Assembly (NCBI GenBank): GCA_963681505.1
Contig: OY811981.1
Location: forward strand, 5,425,727-5,489,726
Source: Eunapius fragilis
Lineage: Eukaryota > Porifera > Demospongiae > Spongillida > Spongillidae
Length of the DNA: 64,000 bases
Direction of reading: 5' to 3'
The notes under the pieces are model-generated. The model had not been told where the DNA came from, ran no database searches, and saw nothing but the letters and a program-made list of their open reading frames with translations. This document shows positions 10,941 through 20,463 of this stretch, piece by piece (position 1 is the stretch's first letter; each line of letters starts with the position of its first letter). The position numbers were made by a program, and so were the translations under genes.

Positions 10941-12348
10941 CAGGGGCTGATCCAAAGAGGGTGGATAGGGTGGCTAGCCACCACCCCCCCCCCCCCCCCT
11001 TCCTCAAATAATTATGATTGAGAACTATCAGCAATTTCTGTTTGAGGGCTAATAGCATTTCTGTTCAACAGCTTCCATTTAGGGGTGAAAAAATGATGAT
11101 GCATGATGTTTTTTTTTTTTTTGTGTGTGATCAGATGTTTATTTTGATACATGCATATTAATTGTGACTAGTAATAGCACAAAAGAAAAATCAATGTAAG
11201 CATATAGTTGCCAGTGCACATTTTAAAACTGCATGATAATACTAAGTTACCAAATATGTCAATCATTTACATAAGAACATCATATGAAAGTTGTGATTTA
11301 TTCATTAAACCTGGACCAGTTGCTGTCCTATGGGCAATGCAACTTCTGTTTTGGGGACAATGAAGTTGGACAATGCATGAAGATGAGGAGATTTTGTGTG
11401 TGTGAAATTGTTGTATGGCTTAACTTACAACTGAACCCTTTAGAGTTTCAAACAGCCATACAGTGGTGGCTAGGCAGTTTTTCTCACCATGCTATACTTG
11501 TCCTGGGCACGTGGTCGCCTGCCTAAACAGGCTTTGGGATGTTTTTGTGGAGTCTAACTGGAGAGCTTGTGTTGGTGTTCAGGTAGAGGTGGGGAGTGGA
11601 TATGGACTTCATGAGCACAGCAAATGACCAGCGGATGTTCTTGCAGCAAATTGGATGCTGAGCACATCATCGCTAGTTTCTATAACAATTTACCCGAAGC
11701 GAATGTGACAGCATGCGGGGTCTGGAGCCTTTGCCACCGAGGTATGCAAGCATAGGTCCAATGATGCCAAATGTGTTGAACTTCGTTGACTGTCTATCCC
11801 ACTTGCAGTGGAGACATATGACTCCTGGGGTACAAAAGCTAACCACAAGACAGAACGGCCCAAGTGCATACCCACTGCAGCTCTAAATGGGAGGCTGAAC
11901 CTGACCCTTGTTAGGGCAAATGTCAGGGCAATCCTATTCCTTAGCATAGCATTCCAAGATCACCTTAAATGATAGTTATGGTATTACATTTGTTTACGAG
12001 TGTATGATATTTTTTTTATAATCAATATAAGGAATATAGTTGTATCTTTATATTGCATGAGAAAGTTACAATACTCAGCTATAACTGATAGATCTAGTCA
12101 TATAACGCCAATAAAATGCGTACAACAATCACGAATCTGATAAAATGAGGGCAATTTACAATTATGGTTGTTAATAATCCATTCTTACCTGTCCGTGATC
12201 AGTCGGGCGTCCTGGTCGGATTTGCTATAGAAAACACGTTTTCATGCATAAGATATCTATACCTTCAGTGATCCCCCTCCCGCACCCACCCCGTTTTATT
12301 AACCCCAGGTCCAGCCACCCCCCTCCAAAATTCCTGGATCAGCGCCTG
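10941..12348. mobile_element. Non-autonomous hAT-like element B nested in A
   Basis: Inverted ends are CAGGGGCTGATCC at the left and GGATCAGCGCCTG at the right. The direct repeat AAGAT is at 10936-10940 and 12349-12353. A C16 tract lies just inside the left end, and a second C-rich stretch inside the right end (12320-12326). I see no transposase inside; open frames at 11284-11526 and 11690-11947 have no recognisable domain. Like A, it made a 5-bp duplication. Confidence 0.75.
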
Positions 12349-12604
12349 AAGATCAATTCCAGCTGTCGCGGAAGTTATAATTTAGAGCACGTGTATGCCT
12401 GTCCGATGTGGTAGACTGCATGGCGCCGCGCCGGCTGGCACGCAACCTGTGCCTTTGCACGTATATTTAATCGTTTTCGCACGTACTATTAATCGTGTAA
12501 GGCACCGCCCCTTAGCTACGAATATTTACTTTCTATGTGGGGGGGGGGGGGGGGGGGGGGGGGGGGCAAAACCCAGTTGCTCCCTCGTATCCGCCACTGC
12601 ATCT

Positions 12605-12860
12605 GGTTTGAAGCAGGGGGTGGAGAACTTGGGCATGGTGAGGACAAGAACGGCTTGTCAATGCGTCAGAGCAAACAATGAAGGTTATAGGGATGAAAGA
12701 AGTCATTATCACACTTGGAGAGGGAGAGTTTACACGTGCAGTGGTGGATGATCTCCCAATGGAAGCCCTTTTGGGGATGGACTTTATTCTCTTGAATGAG
12801 TGCATACTCGACCCAGCCAAAGGAAGGATGGAAATAAGGAGCAAGCAAGGAATGACGGTG
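12605..12860 (+). pseudogene. Retropepsin C-terminal half of the gypsy element
   Basis: The sequence resumes directly after the hAT-like insertion. It encodes a flap and C-terminal part with EALLGMDFI near 12761-12790, the conserved G-(hydrophobic)-D/N-F block of retropepsins, but needs a frame change relative to 9951. It then joins abruptly to the middle of reverse transcriptase near 12865. The N-terminal RT motifs are absent, so an internal deletion has occurred. Confidence 0.7.
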
Positions 12861-12861
12861 G

Positions 12862-13867
12862 TTTTCCACACTGGATTTAGCAAGTGGGTACTGGCAAGTT
12901 GAAATATGCTCTGAAGACAGGGAGAAGATAGCATTTTCTACACAGGATGGCCACTTTTAATTCAATGTATGCCATTTGGGTCTGCAATGCCCCAGCAACA
13001 TTTCAGTGGTTCATGGACTTGGTGCTATCGGGACTGCAGTGGTCATCCTGTCTTGTATACTTGGATGATGTTATTGTCATGGATCAATCATTTGAGGAGC
13101 ACATATATAAGCAACCTACAAAAGGTATTCTCTAGGATACAAGCAGCGGGATTGAAGCTAAAGCCTGAAAAGTGTATTTTCTTTCTAAAGGAGGTGCTGT
13201 ACCTGGCACATATTGCCTCAGAACATGGGGTTATGCCTGATCCAGGAAAGTGTACAAAGGTTGTTAACAGGCCCACCCCAAGCTGCCTTGTGGAGTTGCA
13301 GGGATTTCTGGGTCTGGCAAACTACTACAGACATTTTATCCATGGCTTTACTGGAATTGCTAAGCCTCGGCATGAGTTGTCTAGGAAAGGAAGTGACTTT
13401 AAATGGTCTGTGGACTGTGAAATGGCTTTTGCAGAATTGAAAATGAAACTCACCACTCCCCTCATTCTTGCTTACCCAGATTTCTCAAAACCCTTTATAC
13501 TAGACACAGATGCCAGCAATCATAGTGTAGGGGCAGTTCTATCCCAGCTCCATGAAGGGAAGGAGAGAGTACTCAACTAGTGTACTATGACAGCAGATGG
13601 CTAAGCAAGGAGGAGAGGAATTACTGTGTAACCAGGAGAGAACTTTTGGTAGTTGTAGTGTTCACCAATAAATTCCATTCTTACCTTCTAGGCAGGCATT
13701 TCTATCTGAGAACAGACCATGGCTGCCTCTTATGGTTACACAACTTTAAGGAGCGTGAGAGGCAACTGGCTAGGTGGATAGAGAAACTGCAAGAGTATAT
13801 GTTACAGTCACATCAAGGGCGGCACCACAACAATGCAGATTCTCTCACTCAAATCTCTTGTAACTAG
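12862..13867 (+). pseudogene. Reverse transcriptase and RNase H of the gypsy element
   Basis: The block DLASGYWQVE starts near 12874 and the catalytic YLDDV is at 13059-13073. KPEKC and LGLANYYRHFI follow in a second frame (12969-13580), with RNase H signature DTDASNHSVGAVLSQ near 13503-13547. The frame breaks at 13578 and continues at 13580-13867 with the second RNase H part (YCVTRRELL, LRTDH). The fingers of RT are deleted and at least two frameshifts are present. Confidence 0.85.
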
Positions 13868-13899
13868 CGACAATGCCCTATCCACAACACAGTCACAAT

Positions 13900-15058
13900 A
13901 AACCCAAGTAGAGTGGGCAGCGACACATGATATAGTACCTGAGGATGTTTTTGCCAATAAAGATATGCCAAGCTTACAACTTGCAGATCATGAGATTGGA
14001 CCTGTACTGAAGCATTACTTGGAAACGCTGGATCAACCAACAAGTGATCAGACTAAAGGGTTGAGCCCAGTTTCTCGCAGTTTGTTTGAGCAGTGAAGTC
14101 AGCTGGTTGTTCAAGATGGAGTTCTCTTCCGTTGGTTTGAAAGTCATGATGGAAACTCCTACAGATTTCAACTGGTTGTCCCTAAAGCTCTGAGAGAGAA
14201 AGTACTGAGACAGTTACATGAAGAATTAGCTGGGGGCCACCTTGGGGAAGAAAAAACCCTAGACAAACTGCGTGAACGGTTCTACTGGCCTGGGCATCAG
14301 AAGGATGTCATTAGCTGGTGTCGCACATGCAGAGATTGTGCTGCCAGAAAGTATCCTGTACCAAAGAGAAAGGCTCCACTAGTTCCTATTAAAGTTGGCT
14401 CCCCACTTCAATTTGTGGCAATGGATTTTCTTGGACCATTGGTCGAATCAGAAGATGGAAACCGATGCATTTTAGTCATTGGAGATCACTTTATCAAGTA
14501 TATGCAGTCCACCCAAACCAAGAAGCTAAGACAGTAGCTAGAACCCTTGTAGAAGTACTTTTGTCAGAATGGATTCCCAGAGCAGCTTCACTCTGACCAG
14601 GGACCACAATTTGAGGCTGAAGTTATCCAAGAGTTGTGCAAAATAATGGGCATCCAAAAAACCAGGACATCCCCTTACCACCCCTCTGGTAATGGAGAAG
14701 TAGAAAGGTTCATTAGGACACTTTGTGACATTTTAGCCACATCCTTGAACGGCCTGCATTTCAATTGGGACCGGCATATCAAGATGGTCTGTTTTACTTA
14801 CAGTACAAGTGTGCATGCTTCAACTGGCTATACCCCATTTTAACTTACGCATGCTCATGAGGCTCGCCTTCCGGTGGATATCCTATGTGGACGCCCTAAC
14901 CAGGAGAACCTTTCACATTGTGAATATGTGGCCAACATGCAGAAGCGCTTAGGGCATGTTTTTGAGAAGGTGCGTGACAAACTGGTCAGAAACAAGTACG
15001 ACAGAAAACATACTATGACAAGAAAACCCACGGGGAGGTTTTACCTACTGGGAGCCTG
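13900..15058 (+). pseudogene. Integrase of the gypsy element
   Basis: An HHCC zinc domain (HEELAGGHLG, then CRTCRDC near 14324-14344) precedes a catalytic core with DDE residues in AMDFLGP (14422-14442), SDQGPQFE (14595-14618) and NGEVERF (14693-14713). In-frame stops occur at 14095, 14535 and 14843, and at least one frameshift. The C-terminal part is interrupted by elements at 15068, 16011 and 19003. Confidence 0.85.
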
Positions 15059-15067
15059 GTATGGTTG

Positions 15068-15943
15068 TAGTCTCGTACCCAGATCCAGATTCCCAACAGC
15101 TGCGGGTGGATTACATCACCGCTACGTATACATGGAAAGTGGGTCTGGAGAAATGCCTAGCAAAAGTCGTTCCGAGTGCGCGAGATTTTACGCGCCCAAT
15201 CAGAATATGCAGTGCTACGTGACGTCACAGATGAATTCAAAATTGGCTTTAAATTACGTAAAGTGCTGAATGGCCACTGTCGCGGCTAGACCTACTTTAA
15301 CCTTAGACAAGGCCCCCTTTTAATGCCCTATATACTTTCTCATGCTGCATCTAATTATAAGCAGGGGGTAGGTGCACAACCATTCGGCCCTTTATTAAAA
15401 CATTAAACATTGTTTACTCCCTAAACAAAAACACTTTAATACTTCTATAATAAACCTTTAGTTCTACCGAGAAAAAGGTGACTCTTTAATCAGTTTCTTG
15501 ACATTCTTGGACATCCATATCTTAAACTTTGCTCTATTCATGTTCACTTCATTTCATATTCATGTTCTTTCTGCACAGATACTCTGATTCGAACTCATTC
15601 TTAGTGTCTCTCGCTGATAGCCTGCATTCGCGCGCTAGATCGATCAGTACTGCTCTGTAACGCTCACATGATGGGCTAGCAAGCTGCCTTCTGTTTTTGC
15701 CAACCAAGACGGGAGCAACGCAAAGCTTACAGCGATTCATTTCGTTGTATTCCGAATAAACTGACACCATGACGTCATCACGCTGACGTAACCTAGCCCC
15801 GTGTGGCGTTGTTCAATTCGATTGCGTAACATCAAATGGTGCTCAGAACGACTTTTGCTGGGCACTTCGCCAGACCACTTTCCACGTAGCGGTGATGTAA
15901 TCCATCAGCAGCTGTTGGGAATCTGGGTCTGGGTACGAGACTA
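15068..15943. mobile_element. Mutator-like TIR element (876 bp)
   Basis: Inverted ends TAGTCTCGTACCCAGA and TCTGGGTACGAGACTA extend through GGATTACATCACCGCTACG, giving terminal repeats of at least 60 bp. An exact 9-bp direct repeat GTATGGTTG flanks it (15059-15067 and 15944-15952); 9-bp duplications are typical of the Mutator superfamily. Removing the element restores the gypsy integrase tail. A 74-codon minus-strand frame inside (15549-15770) starts with CKLC and ends with LC, but is of unknown meaning. A second copy lies at 19003-19130. Confidence 0.85.
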
Positions 15944-16698
15944 GTATGGTTGTGGAATCCGGCTGTGCCTCGAAGGAAAGGGTACAACTGCAGAAAGTTG
16001 CACCAGGCCTCACTGTGCAAATAGTTTGTTATACGATCCTTTATACTTTGGACTATACTTGAAATATACGCCGGATCAGTACATTTGAAATATACGACGT
16101 ACTATATTTCAAGAATGCACAACCGCACTTGCGTCACAGTTTACATAGGCAGCCATTAACATGTAATGACCATGCAATAACCCGTTGTGCGCTTATTACA
16201 CTTGCAAATTTATTGGCCACAGCTAAAATGCTCTTCTCATCTTACAGGCTAGTGTAGCCACACTTTAGTTTGTGCTCCGGTTATAACTATGGCCGGTATG
16301 GGAGGGCCGGTTAATGCATACGTCAGGGGGTCATAACTGATTTTTTTTTCCCTCGGGGAATAAGTGGTCCGATTAAAACCGTACCTTGTCCTATAATCAT
16401 ACTTGTTTACAGATGCTGACATGATCATTTTAACATCCTTTTAGCGAACAAAAGTCAAGCTCTAGCCACTATCGGTCGACGAATGGAGCACTCCATGTAT
16501 ATATACGTACTGGTTACTCGAAGCTATCCCCTATCAAATTTTTTACCACAGCTACTTGCGAGCGTGAGTATATGTGTATTGTACTGGTACATGATCGCAT
16601 GTTAGCTGTATACTAAATTGTGTATACAGCAGCATAATGCATTTATACAAATAAAAGATATGTACTTTAGGATTAGAAGTAATTTCGTTTCCGCAATG

Positions 16699-16833
16699 TC
16701 AGATCCTTAGGCTAGTAAATATGATTTCGGGTTCTCCAGTAATCACATCAATTCCATCGCTTCCTTGCATGGTAACAGACATGCTATGATTCATTGTGTT
16801 GGTGATGATCTTCTTTGGTGCTCCTTCTGACAT
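16699..16833 (-). CDS. Small ORF (44 residues) inside the CACTGTG element
   Basis: An ATG at 16833 opens a frame starting MSEGAPKKIITNTMNHSMSV and ending at a TGA at 16699. Composition is ordinary and it is not low-complexity. There are no recognisable motifs and no known family. It could be an exon or a chance frame, and nothing else supports it. Confidence 0.2.
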   Translation of the reverse strand: MSEGAPKKIITNTMNHSMSVTMQGSDGIDVITGEPEIIFTSLRI

Positions 16834-16914
16834 GAGCGATGGTGTAGGGCTGCTCCAATAAGGAATGTGGTTTGCTTACGGCACGTGACTTGTAAATTTT
16901 AGGCGGGCTATTTC

Positions 16915-17760
16915 ATTGCCGCATAGATTTTTTAGAGAGGGATTTGAAGCTTGTCACGTGAGCGCATCAGTAGTTCTATACAGACACTCCGTGATACGGT
17001 TGTTCACACCTTCAATTTTGACAAAAGAGGCGGAATTCTGGTTCTAGCGATCTACTACTTGTAAGCGTTTTATCATTTCTTCTACATAACCTCGAAAGCA
17101 TTGTGAGTTTTGCCATCCTTTTTTTGTTGTTCAAGTATCATTTACACACGATAAGCGGCGTATTTTCAAACCTGCAGCATGCCTATCACTTCAAGTCCTT
17201 AACAGTTTGAGATACGCGTTTTTTTGAAGTTGTTCTTGTTAGGTTAATGATTTCTGCGTGCCATGATGTATTTTTTATTATTGGATGACCTTCCGTTGAT
17301 GTAAAACACATAGTTGAACCTCAGAAGGTGACGCGAGAAGTTGAGAGGAGTCACACCTTCCGAAGGTTCAACTAACATCAACGGAAGGTCATCCAATAAT
17401 AAAAAATACATCATGGCACGCAGAAATCATTAACCTAACAAGAACAACTTCAAAAAAAACGCGTATCTCAAACTGTTAAGGACTTGAAGTGATAGGCATG
17501 CTGCAGGTTTGAAAATACGCCGCTTATCGTGTGTAAATGATACTTGAACAACAAAAAAAGGATGGCAAAACTCACAATGCTTTCGAGGTTATGTAGAAGA
17601 AATGATAAAACGCTTACAAGTAGTAGATCGCTAGAACCAGAATTCCGCCTCTTTTTGTCAAAATTGAAGGTGTGAACAACCGTATCACGGAGTGTCTGCA
17701 TAGAACTATGCGCTCACGTGACAAGCTTCCAATCCCTCTCTAAATAATCTATGATTGCCG
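16915..17760. repeat. Near-perfect ~0.85-kb palindrome
   Basis: The left arm (about 16915-17330) and right arm (about 17352-17760) are inverted copies with only scattered differences, such as TTTTTTAGAGAGG versus TTATTTAGAGAGG near the outer ends. The loop is about 20 bases (ACGCGAGAAGTTGAGAGGAG). It lies wholly inside the CACTGTG element and could form a very stable hairpin or produce double-stranded RNA. The 77-codon minus frame at 17468-17701 mirrors the other arm and is not convincing as a gene. Confidence 0.9.
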
Positions 17761-17970
17761 CGTGTTGATTGCTTTTAATGTGAACACTCTGAAAATGGAC
17801 TCTTGAGATCAGCGTATTGTTTGAATGGTAAGACTAAGTTAACGAGAAATAGTGTTACTAATCACCTCTCACTATTTGCACCAGTTTGGCATGTCCCAAG
17901 TGTTCCCGTTGAGCAACCGAAACTGGCACAACGGAGCACGGTAGAAAAAGGTATGTCATTTCTTGTTTAG

Positions 17971-18604
17971 CGAAGTGCTGCTATACTCGTCCATTTTTCT
18001 AAAGTTGTTCGTGTAACTGGCTATGTGTTGGATGAATGCGGACACTTTGACAAGTCGGGTATTATCCGACAGTTTCATCGTGATTTGTTGCTGACAGGTC
18101 TGGTAGGCGTTGAAACTCTTTTACCTTTCCCAACTGTTCACAATTTTCTAGATCAAACGTGACTAGTGTGATAGAGTCCGTTATCGCGCCCACGACGCTC
18201 GCCGTATTGCGCCCAGGATACTTCAACTTATTCTCCTCTCAATTGCACAGCGTGTACATATTTATACGCGACTAAGGTTGAGAACCTTACACCTCTCTAT
18301 GGAGAGTGCGTAACAATTACATAAACTATGCACACCAACAATAATGTTCTGAATCACTTGAATAGGGGTTGCTCCCGCCCGACATTCAGCGTGTGAATCG
18401 TCTCATTCACCTCCATGGAAGACTGGGCTTCCACACTAGAAAGGTAAGCGTTGCTCATTTCAATGTCTCTGTTGTATCAACACGACAGTTCGTAAGGATA
18501 CATATGCGGTGAGTTAAATAATTTTGATGATAAGAATTCACAGTTGTTGTTCTGTACAGGCGACTTGGAACGAAGTTATGCTGAATGCCACCTCGGACTG
18601 TTAG
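17971..18604 (+). CDS. Three in-phase exons of unknown gene inside the CACTGTG element
   Basis: Exon pieces 17971-18102, 18366-18443 and 18560-18604 have lengths 132, 78 and 45 bp, all in phase 0. They are bounded by TTTAG/GTAGGC, GAATAG/GTAAGC and TACAG, and end in TAG. The joined 84-residue tail contains GYVLDECGHFDKSG, RLIHLHGRLGFHTRK and ATWNEVML. I recognise no domain. An upstream exon must exist because the first exon starts at an acceptor; a GTAAG donor near 17827 is a candidate. It may be the element's own protein or a captured host fragment. Confidence 0.45.
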
Positions 18605-19002
18605 TTTGTTCTGTTGCACTTGTGCAAATTATTAAAATTTCAATTGGATTCTAAATTGGATCGGGAAAGAGGGGTGGGAGTAGGACAAATACACGGAATA
18701 TGAAGCGCTTAGTATACGGTGACCGACAAGATAGCCACAAAGTGAATTCAAAGGCTTGCTAAGCGACCATGAATGTCACGTGATCGGTTATATTTCAATA
18801 TACGCACCCGTGTATATGGTTCTATACACAGGTGCATATATTTAAGGGGTGTATTCAAATATACGCTATAGAATACACTATCGTATAACAAATCATTTGC
18901 ACAGTGGGCCTGGCGGGGGCCATTTGAAATAGTCCAATGTCTTTCAGATGTCACTTACAGGATACGCAACCCAACTAACAGCTAGGAGACAGCGCTTGGT
19001 GG

Positions 19003-19130
19003 TAGTCTCGTACCCAGACCACACTCGCAGCCGCGGATGGATTACACCACCGTAGTGGATTACATTACCGCTACCCGTAGCGGTGATGTAATCCATCCGC
19101 AGCTGCGAGTGTAGTCTGGGCACGAGACTA
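19003..19130. mobile_element. Mutator-like MITE (128 bp)
   Basis: Inverted ends TAGTCTCGTACCCAGAC and GTCTGGGCACGAGACTA belong to the same family as 15068-15943. The exact 9-bp direct repeat GCTTGGTGG flanks it (18994-19002 and 19131-19139). It is almost entirely terminal repeat, so it folds back on itself. Removing it restores the VVHFDRLKP block of the gypsy integrase tail. Confidence 0.9.
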
Positions 19131-19657
19131 GCTTGGTGGTACACTTTGATCGCCTGAAGCCATGTAACCCTGATGTTCGACTCGATCAGGCAACGTTGGC
19201 AAACAGCAAGTCAGCAGTTTGTGACCCAGCTCCTGTTGAGAAACCAAACAGTAATGTTACATTGGTTGATGAGGATACCAACACTGATGATATGAACCAT
19301 ACAAGGCAAAGAGTGGTACCCCCACCTTCAGTAGCAAACTTAGGGGATCGAAGAAAAGATGCAGATAGTAATGCAGGTACTCTAATGGAAGAAGCTGTTA
19401 AACTGCAAGGACAGCTACAAGAGTATATTGAGCCCCCTTTTGTTGAACCTATATACCCACAGAAGAGGTACAAGAACCACTTCAAGTGACTACTGGTGAA
19501 GATCACGTTGCCCAGGGTATAGCTGCAGAAGGCACACCTGCCGCCATTGTAAAAAATCGGAGGTACCCTGTGAGGGATCGAAAAGAACCTGACTGGTATA
19601 GCCGATTTGTGAGGCATTGAATGGATACGAGGATGTATCCTATCAGAAGGGGAGCAG
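19131..19657 (+). pseudogene. 3' end of gypsy pol and polypurine tract
   Basis: HFDRLKPCNPDV (19143-19178) marks the end of the integrase chromodomain-like tail. It is followed by an acidic, Ser/Thr-rich stretch to a stop at 19487, with a further in-frame-looking block RRYPVRDRKEPDWY (19558-19599). The purine tract AGAAGGGGAGCAG (19645-19657) directly abuts the 3' LTR and would prime plus-strand synthesis. Confidence 0.7.
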
Positions 19658-19765
19658 TGTAACAGTGTACTGATATTGCGCAGGCGCATGCATGATTTAA
19701 TGAATTTTCCGTGGTGTGTGGTAACGTAAGATCTGTCCTGGTCGTAAATCGGCCTATACTTTACA
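19658..19765 (+). repeat. 3' LTR (108 bp)
   Basis: Starts TGTAACAGTG and ends CTATACTTTACA. It differs from the 5' LTR at several positions and small indels, so the insertion is not recent. It is followed by GTTAG and one leftover 33-bp minisatellite unit (19766-19797). Confidence 0.9.
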
Positions 19766-19984
19766 GTTAGCCCACATGATCCCTTGACATGAGGCATCAC
19801 ACACCCTCACACCATCCCACATACCCACAAACATGCATGTGCATGCACACGTAGCATATTTACAACAGTAAATTTGTCGCTTTGCTTTACGGGTAGCTGT
19901 GTGACTGTGTATTTTTTGAGTGCGAAGATGCATGCATGGCAATGTTAATATCTGATCAGCATACATAAATATACATTGGGTTGT

Positions 19985-20135
19985 AATGAAAGACCTTCTG
20001 TTATATGAAGGCCAATCAGGGTATACTTCCCTCTTAAGTAAGGCCAATCATCAGAGTATATATATTTCCCTCTTAAGTAAGGCCAATCATCAGGGTATAC
20101 TTCCATCTTAAGTAAGGTTGATTATGATATACTCT
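19985..20135. repeat. Short tandem repeat of ~45-bp unit
   Basis: About three and a half copies of a unit containing CTCTTAAGTAAGGCCAATCAT and GGGTATACTTCC, with divergence increasing at the edges. No coding content. It lies just downstream of the 3' end of the CD225 gene. Confidence 0.75.
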
Positions 20136-20463
20136 CTTCTTCAGTATAAGACTGATTCACATGCATAAGTAGAAAAACTTCTGAGGCTGTGCTGCAGCCA
20201 CCACCAGCAGACCCCATATAGATGTAGCTAAATAGGAGAAGGGACCTCTGGACCACAGTCACACTCTCTCCTGGACCGGCTCATGATCCGTATTATCCTA
20301 TCTCTATTTTCTACAGATCATAACAACCATGGCAAACATACTGGTTTGACAAATATACAACCACTGATAATAGTCTTTACTGTCTTTATGATAGTATGCT
20401 CACTATACAAAATCTATAGCAGCTGCAATCTTGCCTCTTACAGAGGCAGTTAATGACATAACA

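Larger units (their letters stand above)
9952..12599. mobile_element. hAT-like DNA transposon A inside the gypsy element
   Basis: The inverted ends are CAGTGCCG at the left and CGCCACTG at the right (the right end, reversed, is CAGTGGCGGATACG). The direct repeat CATCT flanks it at 9947-9951 and 12600-12604, and deleting the element plus one CATCT rejoins the interrupted retropepsin frame. It contains a hAT transposase remnant on the minus strand, a GC-rich left part (9965-10200) with a C24 tract and a G28 tract near the right end. A 5-bp duplication is shorter than the usual 8 bp of hAT; I recall 5-bp hAT groups being described. Confidence 0.8.
16011..18906. mobile_element. 2.9-kb TIR element with CACTGTG ends (Transib/RAG-signal-like)
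   Basis: The left end reads CACTGTGCAAATAGTTTG and continues TTATACGAT. The right end, reversed, reads CACTGTGCAAATGATTTG and continues TTATACGAT, giving 27-bp terminal repeats with two mismatches. The 5-bp direct repeat GGCCT flanks it (16006-16010 and 18907-18911), and removing the element plus one GGCCT restores the gypsy integrase frame exactly. CAC at the tip and a 5-bp GC-rich duplication are features of Transib elements and RAG recombination signals (heptamer CACAGTG, one base different). TATAC-rich subterminal repeats follow both ends. Inside are a near-perfect palindrome of about 0.85 kb, a 44-codon ORF and a three-exon reading frame. No DDE transposase was recognised. Confidence 0.8.
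8813..19765 (+). mobile_element. Decayed Ty3/gypsy LTR retrotransposon, repeatedly invaded
   Basis: LTRs of 110 and 108 bp flank a gag-protease-RT-RNase H-integrase order typical of Ty3/gypsy. The host site is the 33-bp minisatellite, with GTAAG at the left and GTTAG at the right as a probable 5-bp target duplication. Four direct insertions lie inside it: 9952-12599, 15068-15943, 16011-18906 and 19003-19130. Removing them and their duplications leaves about 4.4 kb, a normal size for a compact element that has also lost the N-terminal half of RT. Frameshifts and stops in gag, RT, RNase H and integrase make it inactive. Confidence 0.9.

Noticed and set aside
16011..18906. CACTA (EnSpm) assignment for the CACTGTG element
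   Set aside because: CACTA-type elements make 2-4-bp duplications; here the duplication is 5 bp as fixed by the restored integrase frame, so Transib-like is the better fit, though not proven.
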